Assembly (NCBI GenBank): GCA_020433455.1 | Contig: JAGRCP010000013.1 | Location: forward strand, 1-64,000 | DNA length: 64,000 nucleotides | Direction: 5' to 3' | DNA from: Caldilineaceae bacterium | GTDB taxonomy: Bacteria; Chloroflexota; Anaerolineae; Caldilineales; Caldilineaceae | Shown: positions 55,522-64,000 of the stretch, one piece after another | Layout: every line of letters begins with the position of its first letter | Position numbering within the stretch: the first letter of the stretch is position 1 | Made by a program: the position numbers and the translations under genes | Notes under the pieces: generated by a model | Databases searched by the model: none | Told to the model about the DNA's origin: nothing | What the model saw: only the letters and a program-made list of their open reading frames with translations

Positions 55522-58425
55522 ATGGTGAAAGCGAGGAACAACTTGGGAAATATTGATCTGCAGCACATTGAATTCCTGATCGGAAAGTCCGAGCCGTCCC
55601 TCTTCCAGGAATACATGGATACGGTGGCGAACCGAAAATTGCTTGTTTACCGCACCTATCTGCAATGGGGCGCGAAGCAAGGCGAGAGTCTTTACACCCA
55701 TGTGCTGAATGGCATTCAGGTGCTTGAAACCCTGTGCAAGCCGCTTTCTCTCTCGGACGAGGAGGCGCGTCTTCTCTTTACGGCCTTTACCATCCACGAT
55801 TTGAACAAGGTGGTCGAGGCAAAACTCTCCTTCAGCAATTTGGTGACCCATGAGAACATCGCGGCCGAAATCGAGCGATTAGGGCTGGATGACTTTTTCC
55901 CCGGGTGGCAAACCTACGGCGAAGATCTCATGAGCCTGATCCGCGGCCATGGCGCGTCATATCACGCCGGCGGTGAACGTCTGTTTGTTCGGCGGAATCC
56001 CGAATACAGGCTTGGCCTGGATCGAATCAACGCGCTTGTGAAGCTTATGAAGGCGGCCGATCGGATTGACCTGTCTCATACGCTGGAAGAGCAAGCCCAT
56101 AAAGATAAGTTTTTGAGTGAGCTTAACGCGTTTCTGGCTGATACGGGGCAGCCGGTCCAATATGAATTTTTTACCCACCGGTTAACCGAGCAGCGAGGTA
56201 TTCTGACAAACGTATTTCACAACGCGATTGTCGCCTATCTGCAAGAAGAATTCGACCTGCTGCCGCTGCTTTTTTATCCGGATGGCGTTGCCTATCTGGT
56301 CGCAAGGGGGAAGTCGCCTCAGGTGGGGGAAGGTGATCTGCCCCAAATTGCGCGCCGGATCAATAAAGCGGTTGCAGAGATGACCATGCAGAATTTTGAG
56401 CAGTTTATTGAACCGCGTCCGGCAGGCATCAAAGTGGACGCGAAATGCCTTGAGTTGGGGCTCACCTTCGATCAGATTTTGGACCAAATCTACAACATTG
56501 TCGCCAAGCGTGATCCTGTACCGGCGGATTTTGACGCAAAGGCCCGGGAGTATGCGCAACGCAATTTTGAAAAGAATCAGTCCGCTTTGCCGCTAGCGGC
56601 TAATGAAGTTATCGCGGCGCTTGACGACAGCGAGCTTTTGGTCAGTCCCGACCCCGATCGCTTGCGTCAGGCCGAGTTCGTGCGCACCTATTACATCTTT
56701 CTGGACGAGCACTTTTCCGCGGCTGTGGAGGACGCCTGGCAACACATCTATCAGCTCCTGGATCTTCCGGAAGAGAAATGGGACTACTACGCGTATTTTG
56801 ATGCGCGCTGGGCGCGAGCCTACGTTCTCTCGCGTGACTTTCACTTGAGCGAGGAAGAGCTGTATCAGCGCATCAATGCGGACGGTGCAGCATTGATGGC
56901 GGAACAGGAGGAGGCGGATTCGCCCAACATTGCGCTATTTACCCAATATCTGAAACTCTATGGCATCTTTGGCCATAGTTCCGGTTTTGTTGACGGGCGT
57001 CAGAGTCATCTTGCCCAATATGTGACCCACCAGCACCGACAGTGCGTTTATTGCAGCGGTCCATTCCCGACCGATAAATGGATGGCTGCCGATGTCCGGT
57101 CCGACATCACTGTTCAGACCTTTTCCAACCGTTTGCGCGGCGGGGGCGGCGAGCCCAAAAAGTATATTTGCGCCGTTTGCCAGTTACAATTTCTTCTGGA
57201 GAAGCTGAACTATCCGGAAATCCGCGGCGAAAAGGCCCTTTATCTGCATCTCTTTCCCTACTCATTCCTCACGGAGCCGTTTATTCAGGGATTGCAGGGA
57301 TCGATTCAGCGCATCGCGATGGAGGACGGCGCGCTCCAGGCGCTTAACATGAACTCAACGGCTGCGGTTGAAGAATACATTCAAGGCCGGACGTTGATGC
57401 CGACCTTCCGCAGCCGCACCAATAAGGATCGCCCCCAGCCCTACGGTCTGTATTTACCTCAATTTGCCAACACGGTTGGGAACTTGATCATTTTCCCCAT
57501 CAATCCTGCCGGAGACAACGATACCGAGCGCTTTCTCTATGCGCTGTGGAATGCGCTGGTCTTGCAGCGATATTTCGGCGTGAAAGTGCTGCTGAGCGAT
57601 ATGGCTGTTACACCGTTCGCCAAAGAGGATATTCCGGATCTCTATGTGGATAATATCCCGCTCGGCTCTCAGGGCTTGCTGCCGCGCAACGATTTCGCCC
57701 AGTTTGTCGGGGACGGCTCGAACCCGGGGCCGTTAGCCACGCTTTGGGACGATGTGAGTCATCTTTTTGCGCTGAGAAAGCTGACGTTTGTCAGTGATGA
57801 TAATACGCCAAGAATTGTGCGGGCTATGGTCGGCAATCCCTTGGGGATTTTTTACACCGTTGAAAAGCTTTTAGAGGCGAAGGTTCGCGGGCCGGATCAG
57901 ACCGGCGCGCTTTTGACTTGGCTCATGCAGGAGGCTCATCCACACGTTCTTTCACTCACCCAATCCAGAGGAGGCGCATTGATGGCACAACTAAGCGAAC
58001 AGTTGAACAGACTGGCCGAAATGGCCTGGCAGAACAGATTGTTGGGCAGGACGCTCAAAAAGAGCAGCCTGCTTTTCCCCGTCGCTGAAGTTTTTCAGCG
58101 GCTCGGCTATTCAGGCGAGGCCGATCTGGAGACCCTGCGCGCGGCTACGACGCAAGAGATATTCGACCATCTTGAACGGATTGCCGATGATCGCTATAAG
58201 CCCGGCCGGACAAAGCTGGACGCAACCAAGGCCTATGTGGATGTCTGGTTCGATGATGTGCTGGGCCGCGTCTATCACGGCAATCGCCGCAAATTCCTGA
58301 GCGATGAAAAGCTGATCCGTTCCGCTTATCATTTCTATATTCGACAACAAATCCCGCGCAAAACGGATAATAACGAGGATGTGGATGTGGAAGAATCGGA
58401 CCTGATCGTTGAAGAAAGCCTTTAA
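55522..58425 (+). CDS. cas10d: Type I-D CRISPR large subunit Cas10d (Csc3) with HD nuclease
   Basis: 967 residues. Large subunit of the type I-D effector; in I-D it carries the DNA-cutting HD nuclease that other type I systems have on Cas3. The HD motif is His92-Asp93 in FTAFTIHDLNK, with further His residues in RGHGASYHAGG. A four-Cys zinc site lies at about 508-553 (CVYCSGPFP ... CAVCQ). A degenerate palm region and a helical C-terminal domain follow; no GGDD cyclase motif was seen. The ATG at 55522 lacks a ribosome site, while TTG at 55543 follows GAGGAACAAC and may be the real start. First gene of the cas operon, 42 bp before csc2. Confidence 0.9.
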   Translation: MVKARNNLGNIDLQHIEFLIGKSEPSLFQEYMDTVANRKLLVYRTYLQWGAKQGESLYTHVLNGIQVLETLCKPLSLSDEEARLLFTAFTIHDLNKVVEAKLSFSNLVTHENIAAEIERLGLDDFFPGWQTYGEDLMSLIRGHGASYHAGGERLFVRRNPEYRLGLDRINALVKLMKAADRIDLSHTLEEQAHKDKFLSELNAFLADTGQPVQYEFFTHRLTEQRGILTNVFHNAIVAYLQEEFDLLPLLFYPDGVAYLVARGKSPQVGEGDLPQIARRINKAVAEMTMQNFEQFIEPRPAGIKVDAKCLELGLTFDQILDQIYNIVAKRDPVPADFDAKAREYAQRNFEKNQSALPLAANEVIAALDDSELLVSPDPDRLRQAEFVRTYYIFLDEHFSAAVEDAWQHIYQLLDLPEEKWDYYAYFDARWARAYVLSRDFHLSEEELYQRINADGAALMAEQEEADSPNIALFTQYLKLYGIFGHSSGFVDGRQSHLAQYVTHQHRQCVYCSGPFPTDKWMAADVRSDITVQTFSNRLRGGGGEPKKYICAVCQLQFLLEKLNYPEIRGEKALYLHLFPYSFLTEPFIQGLQGSIQRIAMEDGALQALNMNSTAAVEEYIQGRTLMPTFRSRTNKDRPQPYGLYLPQFANTVGNLIIFPINPAGDNDTERFLYALWNALVLQRYFGVKVLLSDMAVTPFAKEDIPDLYVDNIPLGSQGLLPRNDFAQFVGDGSNPGPLATLWDDVSHLFALRKLTFVSDDNTPRIVRAMVGNPLGIFYTVEKLLEAKVRGPDQTGALLTWLMQEAHPHVLSLTQSRGGALMAQLSEQLNRLAEMAWQNRLLGRTLKKSSLLFPVAEVFQRLGYSGEADLETLRAATTQEIFDHLERIADDRYKPGRTKLDATKAYVDVWFDDVLGRVYHGNRRKFLSDEKLIRSAYHFYIRQQIPRKTDNNEDVDVEESDLIVEESL

Positions 58426-58467
58426 CCCGCCCAACCGTGTTTGAATTCAAGAAAGGATACAGTTTTC

Positions 58468-59442
58468 ATGTCTGTTATGAATCAGTACGAAGATCATTTT
58501 CTGCCCGCCTACAGCAACTATCCCCAGGGGCGTTATGTGAGCATCCTGTTGGTTCGACGCGTTGAGTCGGAAGCGATCTTCCGAACCGAGGGCAGCGGAG
58601 AGCCGCTCAGCAAGGAATTTGTCCATGCCGGATTAGCGGATGATACGGTTATTCAGCGTGTGGTTATCAGCAAGCGCAAACAGACGGCCGTGGAGCGGCG
58701 CACGGGGCGACAACTGCTGCGCGCCAATGACTTGCTCTTCAAGAAAGACGCGAAATCCGAAGTCTGTTCATTGAATCGCAACAACCCGTGCGAAAAATGC
58801 ATGGATTGCATGATCTACGGCTACGCGGCCGGTGGTGGCGGCGCCCAAAAATCCCGGGTCGTGACCGATGACGCTTTCAGCCTGCATGGAGCCGGCGCCG
58901 TGACCGATCTCAAGCAATTTAACGCTCTGTTCGACAACAGCACCATGCGTGATCCGGAAACGGGCAAGGCATCAACCAGCATCGGGACGGATGAATACGT
59001 CAAACCTGAGAGCATCTTTTTGGATATCGAAACTTTGCGCGATGTCACGGCTGATGAATTTCGCTACATTCTGGGCAACATTTTGCGCTCCACCCGTTAT
59101 GGGGCGATCTCTTCCCGCATCGGTAAGGTAAAAAATATCGTGGCCGGGATTGTCTTTAGCGATTGCGAACTTTTCAGCAACCTCGAATTGACCCAGTCCG
59201 TCTATGACCTGCTGCGGGAGGGTGAACCGGAGCCGGATTTCCCCCTCGCTGCAGACACTGTGGTTACGGCTGTCAATGCCGCAACTGAAACATTGGCGGA
59301 GCAGGTCGTCGGCCAACTCACAATCGTGCCGTCCGCTGATCTTCACGCCCTGATCAGCGAAATTGGGGCGTTCTATCGCGATGGCGTCGCCGTCACGGAA
59401 ATGTTGGAGAACACGAGCAAAATTTACGGCGCACAGGGATAG
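58468..59442 (+). CDS. csc2: Type I-D backbone protein Csc2 (Cas7)
   Basis: 324 residues. Forms the helical backbone that holds the crRNA. RAMP fold features are YVSILLVRRVESEAIFRTEG near the start and GAGAVTDLKQFNALFD, FLDIETLRDVT, RYGAISSRIGKVKNIVAGIV later. A Cys cluster (CSLNRNNPCEKCMDCMIYG) is the zinc site known in Csc2. ATG 58468 follows GAAAGGATAC at slightly long spacing. It is 42 bp after cas10d and 6 bp before csc1. Confidence 0.92.
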   Translation: MSVMNQYEDHFLPAYSNYPQGRYVSILLVRRVESEAIFRTEGSGEPLSKEFVHAGLADDTVIQRVVISKRKQTAVERRTGRQLLRANDLLFKKDAKSEVCSLNRNNPCEKCMDCMIYGYAAGGGGAQKSRVVTDDAFSLHGAGAVTDLKQFNALFDNSTMRDPETGKASTSIGTDEYVKPESIFLDIETLRDVTADEFRYILGNILRSTRYGAISSRIGKVKNIVAGIVFSDCELFSNLELTQSVYDLLREGEPEPDFPLAADTVVTAVNAATETLAEQVVGQLTIVPSADLHALISEIGAFYRDGVAVTEMLENTSKIYGAQG

Positions 59443-59448
59443 TGGCCC

Positions 59449-60207
59449 ATGCACATTTATCGCTGTACCTTGACGCTGATGGAGGCGACTTTCTTTAGCA
59501 GCCGCGAGGTAAGCGCCACCTACTTCACTGAACCCCTGATTGGTCATATCGCGCTGAGCTATGCCTTCGGGTTCTGCCGTTCACCTTATTACAACGACGG
59601 CACGATTCATTACAAGGAGCATCTGACCGCCTTAAATGAACAGGGGCTCTATGTGACCCCGGCGACGCTCGTCAACAAACCGCGCTTTACCCTGGGGCAA
59701 TTCAATGCACAGCCCGACGCGTATTGGTCGGCAATGGGGGCCGGAGCCCTTGTGACCGTGCCGGAAGGCGGCCGGGCGGAGAGCAAAGGAAAATCCTGGT
59801 GGGTGTATGACGCGCAGGGGAAGCGGCGCAAGATCGGCGCCGAAACGCGTCCCCAATTCGGACGTATCCGGTCCCTGGCAATTGGGAATCAGGCCGTCGC
59901 CTATGTGTTGAGTCGGGATGCGCTGACCATTCCAAGCTACATCCGGTTGGGAAAGTTCATGAGCAAGGCGAAGGTTCAATCGCAGGAAGTGACATTCTCT
60001 GAAATTAAAGACGGCAACGTCACTTTGCCTTCTCTCCTTTCCCTGGGCGATCTGCCTTCGGAGATGGCACCGCTCGTCTTCGATTTGATCAACGTGCCGC
60101 CGACGCCGCTTGTCCGCAACGCCCGCATGAGCGGCCGTTTCTATCGCATCAGCAAGACGGAATTGTTGCCAATCGGAATGCGTTATGACCTCTCGGGGTT
60201 GCCATGA
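59449..60207 (+). CDS. csc1: Type I-D protein Csc1 (Cas5)
   Basis: 252 residues. Caps the 5' end of the crRNA in the effector. It starts MHIYRCTLTLMEATFFSSRE and FTEPLIGHIALSYAFGFCRS, matching Csc1; a glycine-rich RAMP element may be GAGALVTVPEGGRAESKG. It lies 6 bp after csc2 and overlaps cas3 by ATGA, so the three effector genes and the helicase are tightly coupled. Confidence 0.9.
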   Translation: MHIYRCTLTLMEATFFSSREVSATYFTEPLIGHIALSYAFGFCRSPYYNDGTIHYKEHLTALNEQGLYVTPATLVNKPRFTLGQFNAQPDAYWSAMGAGALVTVPEGGRAESKGKSWWVYDAQGKRRKIGAETRPQFGRIRSLAIGNQAVAYVLSRDALTIPSYIRLGKFMSKAKVQSQEVTFSEIKDGNVTLPSLLSLGDLPSEMAPLVFDLINVPPTPLVRNARMSGRFYRISKTELLPIGMRYDLSGLP

Positions 60208-62591
60208 CCAAAATCCAGCTGCTTCCCCAGACGGAAAAGGTCTCCGGAAGCAACCCGTATCGTCTGGATCCGTGGCCGCTCTATCATCAGATGCGAACCG
60301 TCGAGGCGTTGCGTGGCCATGACTTGGTCATGAATACCTATAACACCGGAACCGGAAAAACAATAGCCAGCTTGCTGCATCTTTTTACCTTGCAGGAAGA
60401 AAATCAGCAGGTCGGTGCGGTCAGGAAAAACGCACTTTTTATCGCACCGACCAACGCGCTGCTTGCTCAGCATGCGGACGATATTGAGACGTTTGTCGCT
60501 GAAAACGGGCTGGATTTCGCGGTCAAACGCGTGACCGCAGCCGAGATCCGCAATATGGAGCGGGAGCAACGGCTTGACCAGGCCAGGCTTCGGCCCGGAG
60601 AGACGCTGCAGCGATTGATTCAAAACTATCTGGAGTTTGAGCCGGACGAAGTGATGCGCAAGCCGCTGATTCTGGTGGTGAACCCGGATATTTTCTACTA
60701 CGCTCTCTATTTCCGCTACGGAGCGCACGATCAGCGCAATCTGTTCGAACGCTTTGTGGAGTCATTCGACTATATCGTTGTAGATGAGTTCCACTACTAT
60801 GACTACAAGCAACTGGCCAATTTTCTCTTTGCCTTTACGCTTTTCGATCAGCTCGGCTATTTCGCTGTCCGCGGCCGGAAGGTTTGTCTCCTTTCGGCCA
60901 CGCCTGCCGCGGCTGTGATCAGCTATCTGGACCGGATCTTTGGGGCGCGCTGGACGCGTGTCGGCCCCGACAACGAGCCGCCGGAAAGCGCGGCCTGTCA
61001 AACCACGCCTGCTCTTTCGCCCATGACGCTGGAAATTATGAGTGAAGAAAGTCTCCGTGACTGGGCGGTTGACCATGGTCAATCGCTTGTGGACTGGATT
61101 CTGCGTGATCAGCTTGACGGGGCGATCATCAGCAGTTCCCTGGCCCAGGTCAACAGCGTCTATGCAACCCTGCGGCCGCTGCTGGCGGAATCACGTATGG
61201 GGCGCATCACCGGTCCGGAACCCGAGGCGGCGCGTATTGAATCTACTGCCCGGGATCTGATTCTGGCAACGCCTACGGTGGACATCGGCTACAACTTTGT
61301 TAAACAGGGGAAAGCCCGTCAGAATGTAGATTTTATCGTCTGTGATGCTCGTTTTGGGGACGAGTTATTGCAGCGGATCGGCCGCGCCGGTCGTGTGTTG
61401 GGAAAAGAAGAAACGACCGCGCCCAGCCGTGCGATTGCTTTGCTGCCGGCTGAAGCGATTGCAGCATTAAATCAGTACGACGGGCAGACGCTCAGTCGCC
61501 CGGCGTTTGCCCAACTGATTCGCGACTGCGCCGAATTGCCGCCGAAACATACGCTTACCAGCTATATCCGCAGCCATGCGATCACCGAATGTTTCTGGCC
61601 GATTTACAGTCTCGGCAAAATGTTGCCGCCCCATCTGAATGATGAACTTCAGGCGCTCTACGATCGGATGCTTTCCGTCTTCGCGCCCAACAGCCGCCGC
61701 TCCATGGGCGGGCTACAAGGTTTCTTTCGCACCTATGAGAAGCGGGAACGATGGCTTTCCGCCGCGCGGAAAGGAATTCTGCCGTATGACAAAATGACTG
61801 CGGAGAACGTCGCCGATTGGCTGGCGTTCCTGGACCCGGAGAACAATAACGTCCGCAATGAGAAGATTGACGCCGCTCACCTGCAACCTCATCTTACGCG
61901 CTTGTTATCAGGCGAAACGCAGCGACGCGACCTGATTCAGTTTGTCCATAGCCAAGTCACTGTGACGCGTTCGCTCTTCTCTTTTCGCGACTCCTTTCAG
62001 GGGCCGACGGCCGTGATTTACGATGCAGAGGGACGCTTTTCCAGCCGGACTGTCAACCAGTATGACCTCTTTCATCTGGTCCGCAACTATCATCTCTCCT
62101 CACCCCTGACGCGCAATCAATTTCAGGAACAGTGTGAACGCACCGAACTGGTTGGGAATTTTTACTTTGAGCTGCGGGCGCAACGAGAGATTCCGCTCGT
62201 GTTGGAATTCGTCTACGAGAGTGACTATGAGGCTGAAAGCTTTGAGCAGAAATGGTGCTCTTGTCCGGTGGGGTTGTCCGGCATCCGGCTGCAGGTGCGC
62301 GACCGCGGCGGGGATCCGATTGTGGGAGGATTGGACCATGCAATCGTGACGGCATTGGTGGAACAGACGTTGCTTATACTGATCGTTCCGCCGAAGAGCG
62401 TTGGTCCCATGATTCACAAATTGCGGGGTACGAATCTTTGGGCGCAGAAAATGACGGTGCGTTTTCCCGATGGCTCACAGGATGATGGCTATCGCGTGTT
62501 GACGGGCGCATCCGCTTTTCATGCCCATGCCGAACTGTTGGGCCATTTCCGGTTGAAGGACCGTTTGCGTGAAGAAGCGCTGATTTTATGA
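60204..62591 (+). CDS. cas3: Type I-D Cas3 helicase (Cas3', no HD domain)
   Basis: 795 residues, superfamily-2 helicase that unwinds target DNA. Walker A NTGTGKT at 47-53, DEFH box in YIVVDEFHYYD near residue 194, motif III LLSATPAAAV, and motif VI in LLQRIGRAGRVLG. No HD domain is present, as expected in type I-D where Cas10d carries the nuclease. The C-terminal half (about 420-795) is helical with an accessory domain. It overlaps csc1 by four bases; a 92-bp gap with repeat R3 separates it from cas6. Confidence 0.92.
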   Translation: MTKIQLLPQTEKVSGSNPYRLDPWPLYHQMRTVEALRGHDLVMNTYNTGTGKTIASLLHLFTLQEENQQVGAVRKNALFIAPTNALLAQHADDIETFVAENGLDFAVKRVTAAEIRNMEREQRLDQARLRPGETLQRLIQNYLEFEPDEVMRKPLILVVNPDIFYYALYFRYGAHDQRNLFERFVESFDYIVVDEFHYYDYKQLANFLFAFTLFDQLGYFAVRGRKVCLLSATPAAAVISYLDRIFGARWTRVGPDNEPPESAACQTTPALSPMTLEIMSEESLRDWAVDHGQSLVDWILRDQLDGAIISSSLAQVNSVYATLRPLLAESRMGRITGPEPEAARIESTARDLILATPTVDIGYNFVKQGKARQNVDFIVCDARFGDELLQRIGRAGRVLGKEETTAPSRAIALLPAEAIAALNQYDGQTLSRPAFAQLIRDCAELPPKHTLTSYIRSHAITECFWPIYSLGKMLPPHLNDELQALYDRMLSVFAPNSRRSMGGLQGFFRTYEKRERWLSAARKGILPYDKMTAENVADWLAFLDPENNNVRNEKIDAAHLQPHLTRLLSGETQRRDLIQFVHSQVTVTRSLFSFRDSFQGPTAVIYDAEGRFSSRTVNQYDLFHLVRNYHLSSPLTRNQFQEQCERTELVGNFYFELRAQREIPLVLEFVYESDYEAESFEQKWCSCPVGLSGIRLQVRDRGGDPIVGGLDHAIVTALVEQTLLILIVPPKSVGPMIHKLRGTNLWAQKMTVRFPDGSQDDGYRVLTGASAFHAHAELLGHFRLKDRLREEALIL

Positions 62592-62600
62592 TCAGAGACC

Positions 62601-62640
62601 GACAGCGGTTGAAACCGCCGCCTGCTACGGGAAACCGGCC
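62601..62640. repeat. Partial dispersed repeat, copy R3 (reverse orientation)
   Basis: ACAGCGGTTGAAACCGCCGC and CTGCTACGGGAAACC are the reverse complement of the right end of R1/R2. It lies in the cas3-cas6 gap. Confidence 0.75.
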
Positions 62641-62683
62641 CTAACCAAAGCCCAGAGAACCATATACTCAAGGAGTCAATCCC

Positions 62684-63577
62684 ATGACGACGTCTGCCGA
62701 TCCATCAGTTCCCGCTACGGATCAACATACTCTCTGGCAGGAAACCGTCCTGCGTGCCGTCATCCTCAAGCTCACAGCGCTGGACGGCGGCGAACTCAAC
62801 AGCACGGTGGGCGAGCTGGGCCTGGGCGCGTTTTACGCGGCCATCGACGCGGCGGACCCGTCCCTGGCGACGCAGATCCACGACGCGCAGAACCGCAAGG
62901 CCTTTAGCCTCTCGCCCCTCTACGGCATTACGCCGGGCCGGGGCGGGCGCATCACCATCCGCACGGGCGATGAGGCGCGCCTGCGCCTGGGGCTGCTGGA
63001 TGACCGGCTCTTCGCCGCGTTTATCCGGCAGTTGCTCGCCCAGCGCCTGCCCGCCATCCGCCTGGGCGCGGTCCGTTTCGCGGTCACCGAAGTGCTGGGC
63101 GCGCCGGAGAGCGATCCCTGGGCGGGCTATACGACCATGGGCGATCTGGCCCGCCTGGGCTATCCGCCCGACCGCTGGACCCTGGAGTTCGCCAGCCCCA
63201 CGGCTATCCGCTGGGGCAAGGCGGATGACGGAACCCGCCGGGCGGAGCTCTTCCCCCTGCCGCGCATGGCTGTGGCCGGGCTGCGCAGCCGCTGGGACGC
63301 GCTGACCGGCGATACGTGGGGACGGGATTTTGAAGAGTGGGTGGAGCGCAATGTGATCGTGAGCCGGGTGGAACGCTGGCGTACCCAGCCCTTTCCCTAC
63401 CGCCGCCAGACCTATTTGGGCGGCCTGGGCTCGCTGGAATATCGCCTGCTGGATGCCCGGGACCAGGCCGCGGCCGCCCATCTGCACCGCCTCTTGCATC
63501 TGGCTTTCTACACCGGCATCGGCTACAAGACGACCCACGGGCTGGGCCAGGTGCGCCTGCGCTTCGGGATGGAATGA
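62684..63577 (+). CDS. cas6: CRISPR RNA-processing endonuclease Cas6
   Basis: 297 residues with two RAMP-type ferredoxin folds. The first half has AVILKLTALDGGELN, LGLGAFYAAID and FSLSPLYGITPGRGGRITIR; the C-terminal part has SPTAIRWGK and the glycine-rich loop GIGYKTTHGLGQVRLRF that defines the family. It cuts the pre-crRNA at repeat stems. Possible catalytic His residues are in the first half, but I cannot assign them. ATG follows CAAGGAG. It overlaps cas4 by ATGA. The base composition looks richer in GC than cas10d-cas3. Confidence 0.9.
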   Translation: MTTSADPSVPATDQHTLWQETVLRAVILKLTALDGGELNSTVGELGLGAFYAAIDAADPSLATQIHDAQNRKAFSLSPLYGITPGRGGRITIRTGDEARLRLGLLDDRLFAAFIRQLLAQRLPAIRLGAVRFAVTEVLGAPESDPWAGYTTMGDLARLGYPPDRWTLEFASPTAIRWGKADDGTRRAELFPLPRMAVAGLRSRWDALTGDTWGRDFEEWVERNVIVSRVERWRTQPFPYRRQTYLGGLGSLEYRLLDARDQAAAAHLHRLLHLAFYTGIGYKTTHGLGQVRLRFGME

Positions 63578-64000
63578 TGATGGACGATTACCTGCCCCTC
63601 TCCTACGTCAATCAGTTCGCCTATTGTCCCCGCCGCTTCTGGTATATGTGCGTCCAGAGCGAGATGGCGGAGAACGCGCACGTGCTGCGCGGCGTGCAAA
63701 ATCATCGTCACGTGGACGCGGCCGGCTACGCCACGGACGCGACCGGGACGCGCGCCCATCGACGCCTCTACGTCATCAGCCATGAGCTGCGCCTGCGGGG
63801 CATCTGCGATCTGGTGGAAGAGGCCGAAGACGGGACGCTTATGCCGGTGGAGTACAAGCAGGGCCGGCGGGGCAAGTGGAACAACGACCAGGCCCAACTC
63901 TGCGCCCAGGCTCTTTGTCTGGAAGAGATGAGCGGACGGCCCGTGCCCCAGGGACAGATCTTCTACTTCGGCAGCCGTCGCCGTCAGGAAGTGACCTTTG
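63574..64000 (+). CDS. cas4: Cas4 RecB-like nuclease (3' end outside window)
   Basis: The visible 142 residues begin MMMDDYLPLSYVNQFAYCPR; the Cys of FAYCPRRFWYMC is the first iron-sulfur ligand. RGICDLVEEAEDGTLMPVEY then KQGRRGKWNNDQAQLCAQAL gives the RecB-type Asp, Glu-x-Lys and Gln motifs. Cas4 trims prespacers and helps choose PAM-bearing spacers. Three ATGs in a row (63574, 63577, 63580) are all possible starts. It overlaps cas6; cas1, cas2 and the array are expected beyond the edge. Confidence 0.92.
   Translation, partial: MMMDDYLPLSYVNQFAYCPRRFWYMCVQSEMAENAHVLRGVQNHRHVDAAGYATDATGTRAHRRLYVISHELRLRGICDLVEEAEDGTLMPVEYKQGRRGKWNNDQAQLCAQALCLEEMSGRPVPQGQIFYFGSRRRQEVTF

Overview
The window is GC-rich, densely coded bacterial DNA, most likely from a Chloroflexota (Anaerolineae/Caldilineae-like) genome. 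The pointers are secreted proteins ending in F/Y-L-P-x-V, long thrombospondin-type-3 and GEVED surface proteins, a coenzyme F420 ligase, many STAND-type ATPases, and intergenic DNA full of short-unit hairpin arrays. This placement is inference; no rRNA or tRNA gene lies in the window.

Layout. 1-2.3 kb: the C-terminal part of methylmalonyl-CoA mutase, a terminator and two small minus-strand genes. 2.3-7.2 kb: two ATPase genes. The first fuses a degenerate RelA/SpoT protein to a STAND-like NTPase; the second is an NTPase with an OmpR-type DNA-binding tail. 7.2-15.1 kb: cofE, a decayed DhaK/enzyme-I relic, then a likely catabolic operon (RuBisCO-like protein, cupin, DhaK, DhaL, xylose-isomerase-like protein, fused 2-oxoacid dehydrogenase E1). 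15.2-23.5 kb: RNase Z, FmdB-type zinc ribbon, M23-like protein, DUF1499 lipoprotein, a 1,397-residue subtilisin, and a REP-associated transposase with its palindromes. 23.6-37.4 kb: carB, VUT-family transporter, zinc-ribbon membrane protein, a candidate small RNA, EamA transporter, phosphatase, then argC-argB-argD-GNAT-carA, a homoserine-dehydrogenase-like gene and rsmD. 37.5-45 kb: coiled-coil membrane protein, xanthine-dehydrogenase-type enzyme, an hsdM relic, CE15-like esterase, FetAB-like transporter. 45-53 kb: two secreted surface proteins. 53.6-64 kb: YgjP-type metalloprotease, WYL regulator and a type I-D CRISPR-Cas operon (cas10d, csc2, csc1, cas3, cas6, cas4) that runs off the window. 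No CRISPR array is inside.

The most unusual signals are: (1) the degenerate Rel-STAND protein next to an ATPase-winged-helix protein; (2) GGAGATTG-type octamer arrays that are open in all six frames and sit in frame inside carB and the xanthine dehydrogenase gene; (3) a transposase gene carrying its own REP palindrome in frame; (4) a leader upstream of argC with a strong promoter, a short peptide containing Arg codons, an antiterminator and a terminator, which reads like classical attenuation; (5) a 68-nt structured RNA with its own promoter and terminator; (6) a RuBisCO-like protein in an operon with a dihydroxyacetone-kinase pair. Coordinates and motif readings come from direct inspection; family names are by recognition, without database searches.
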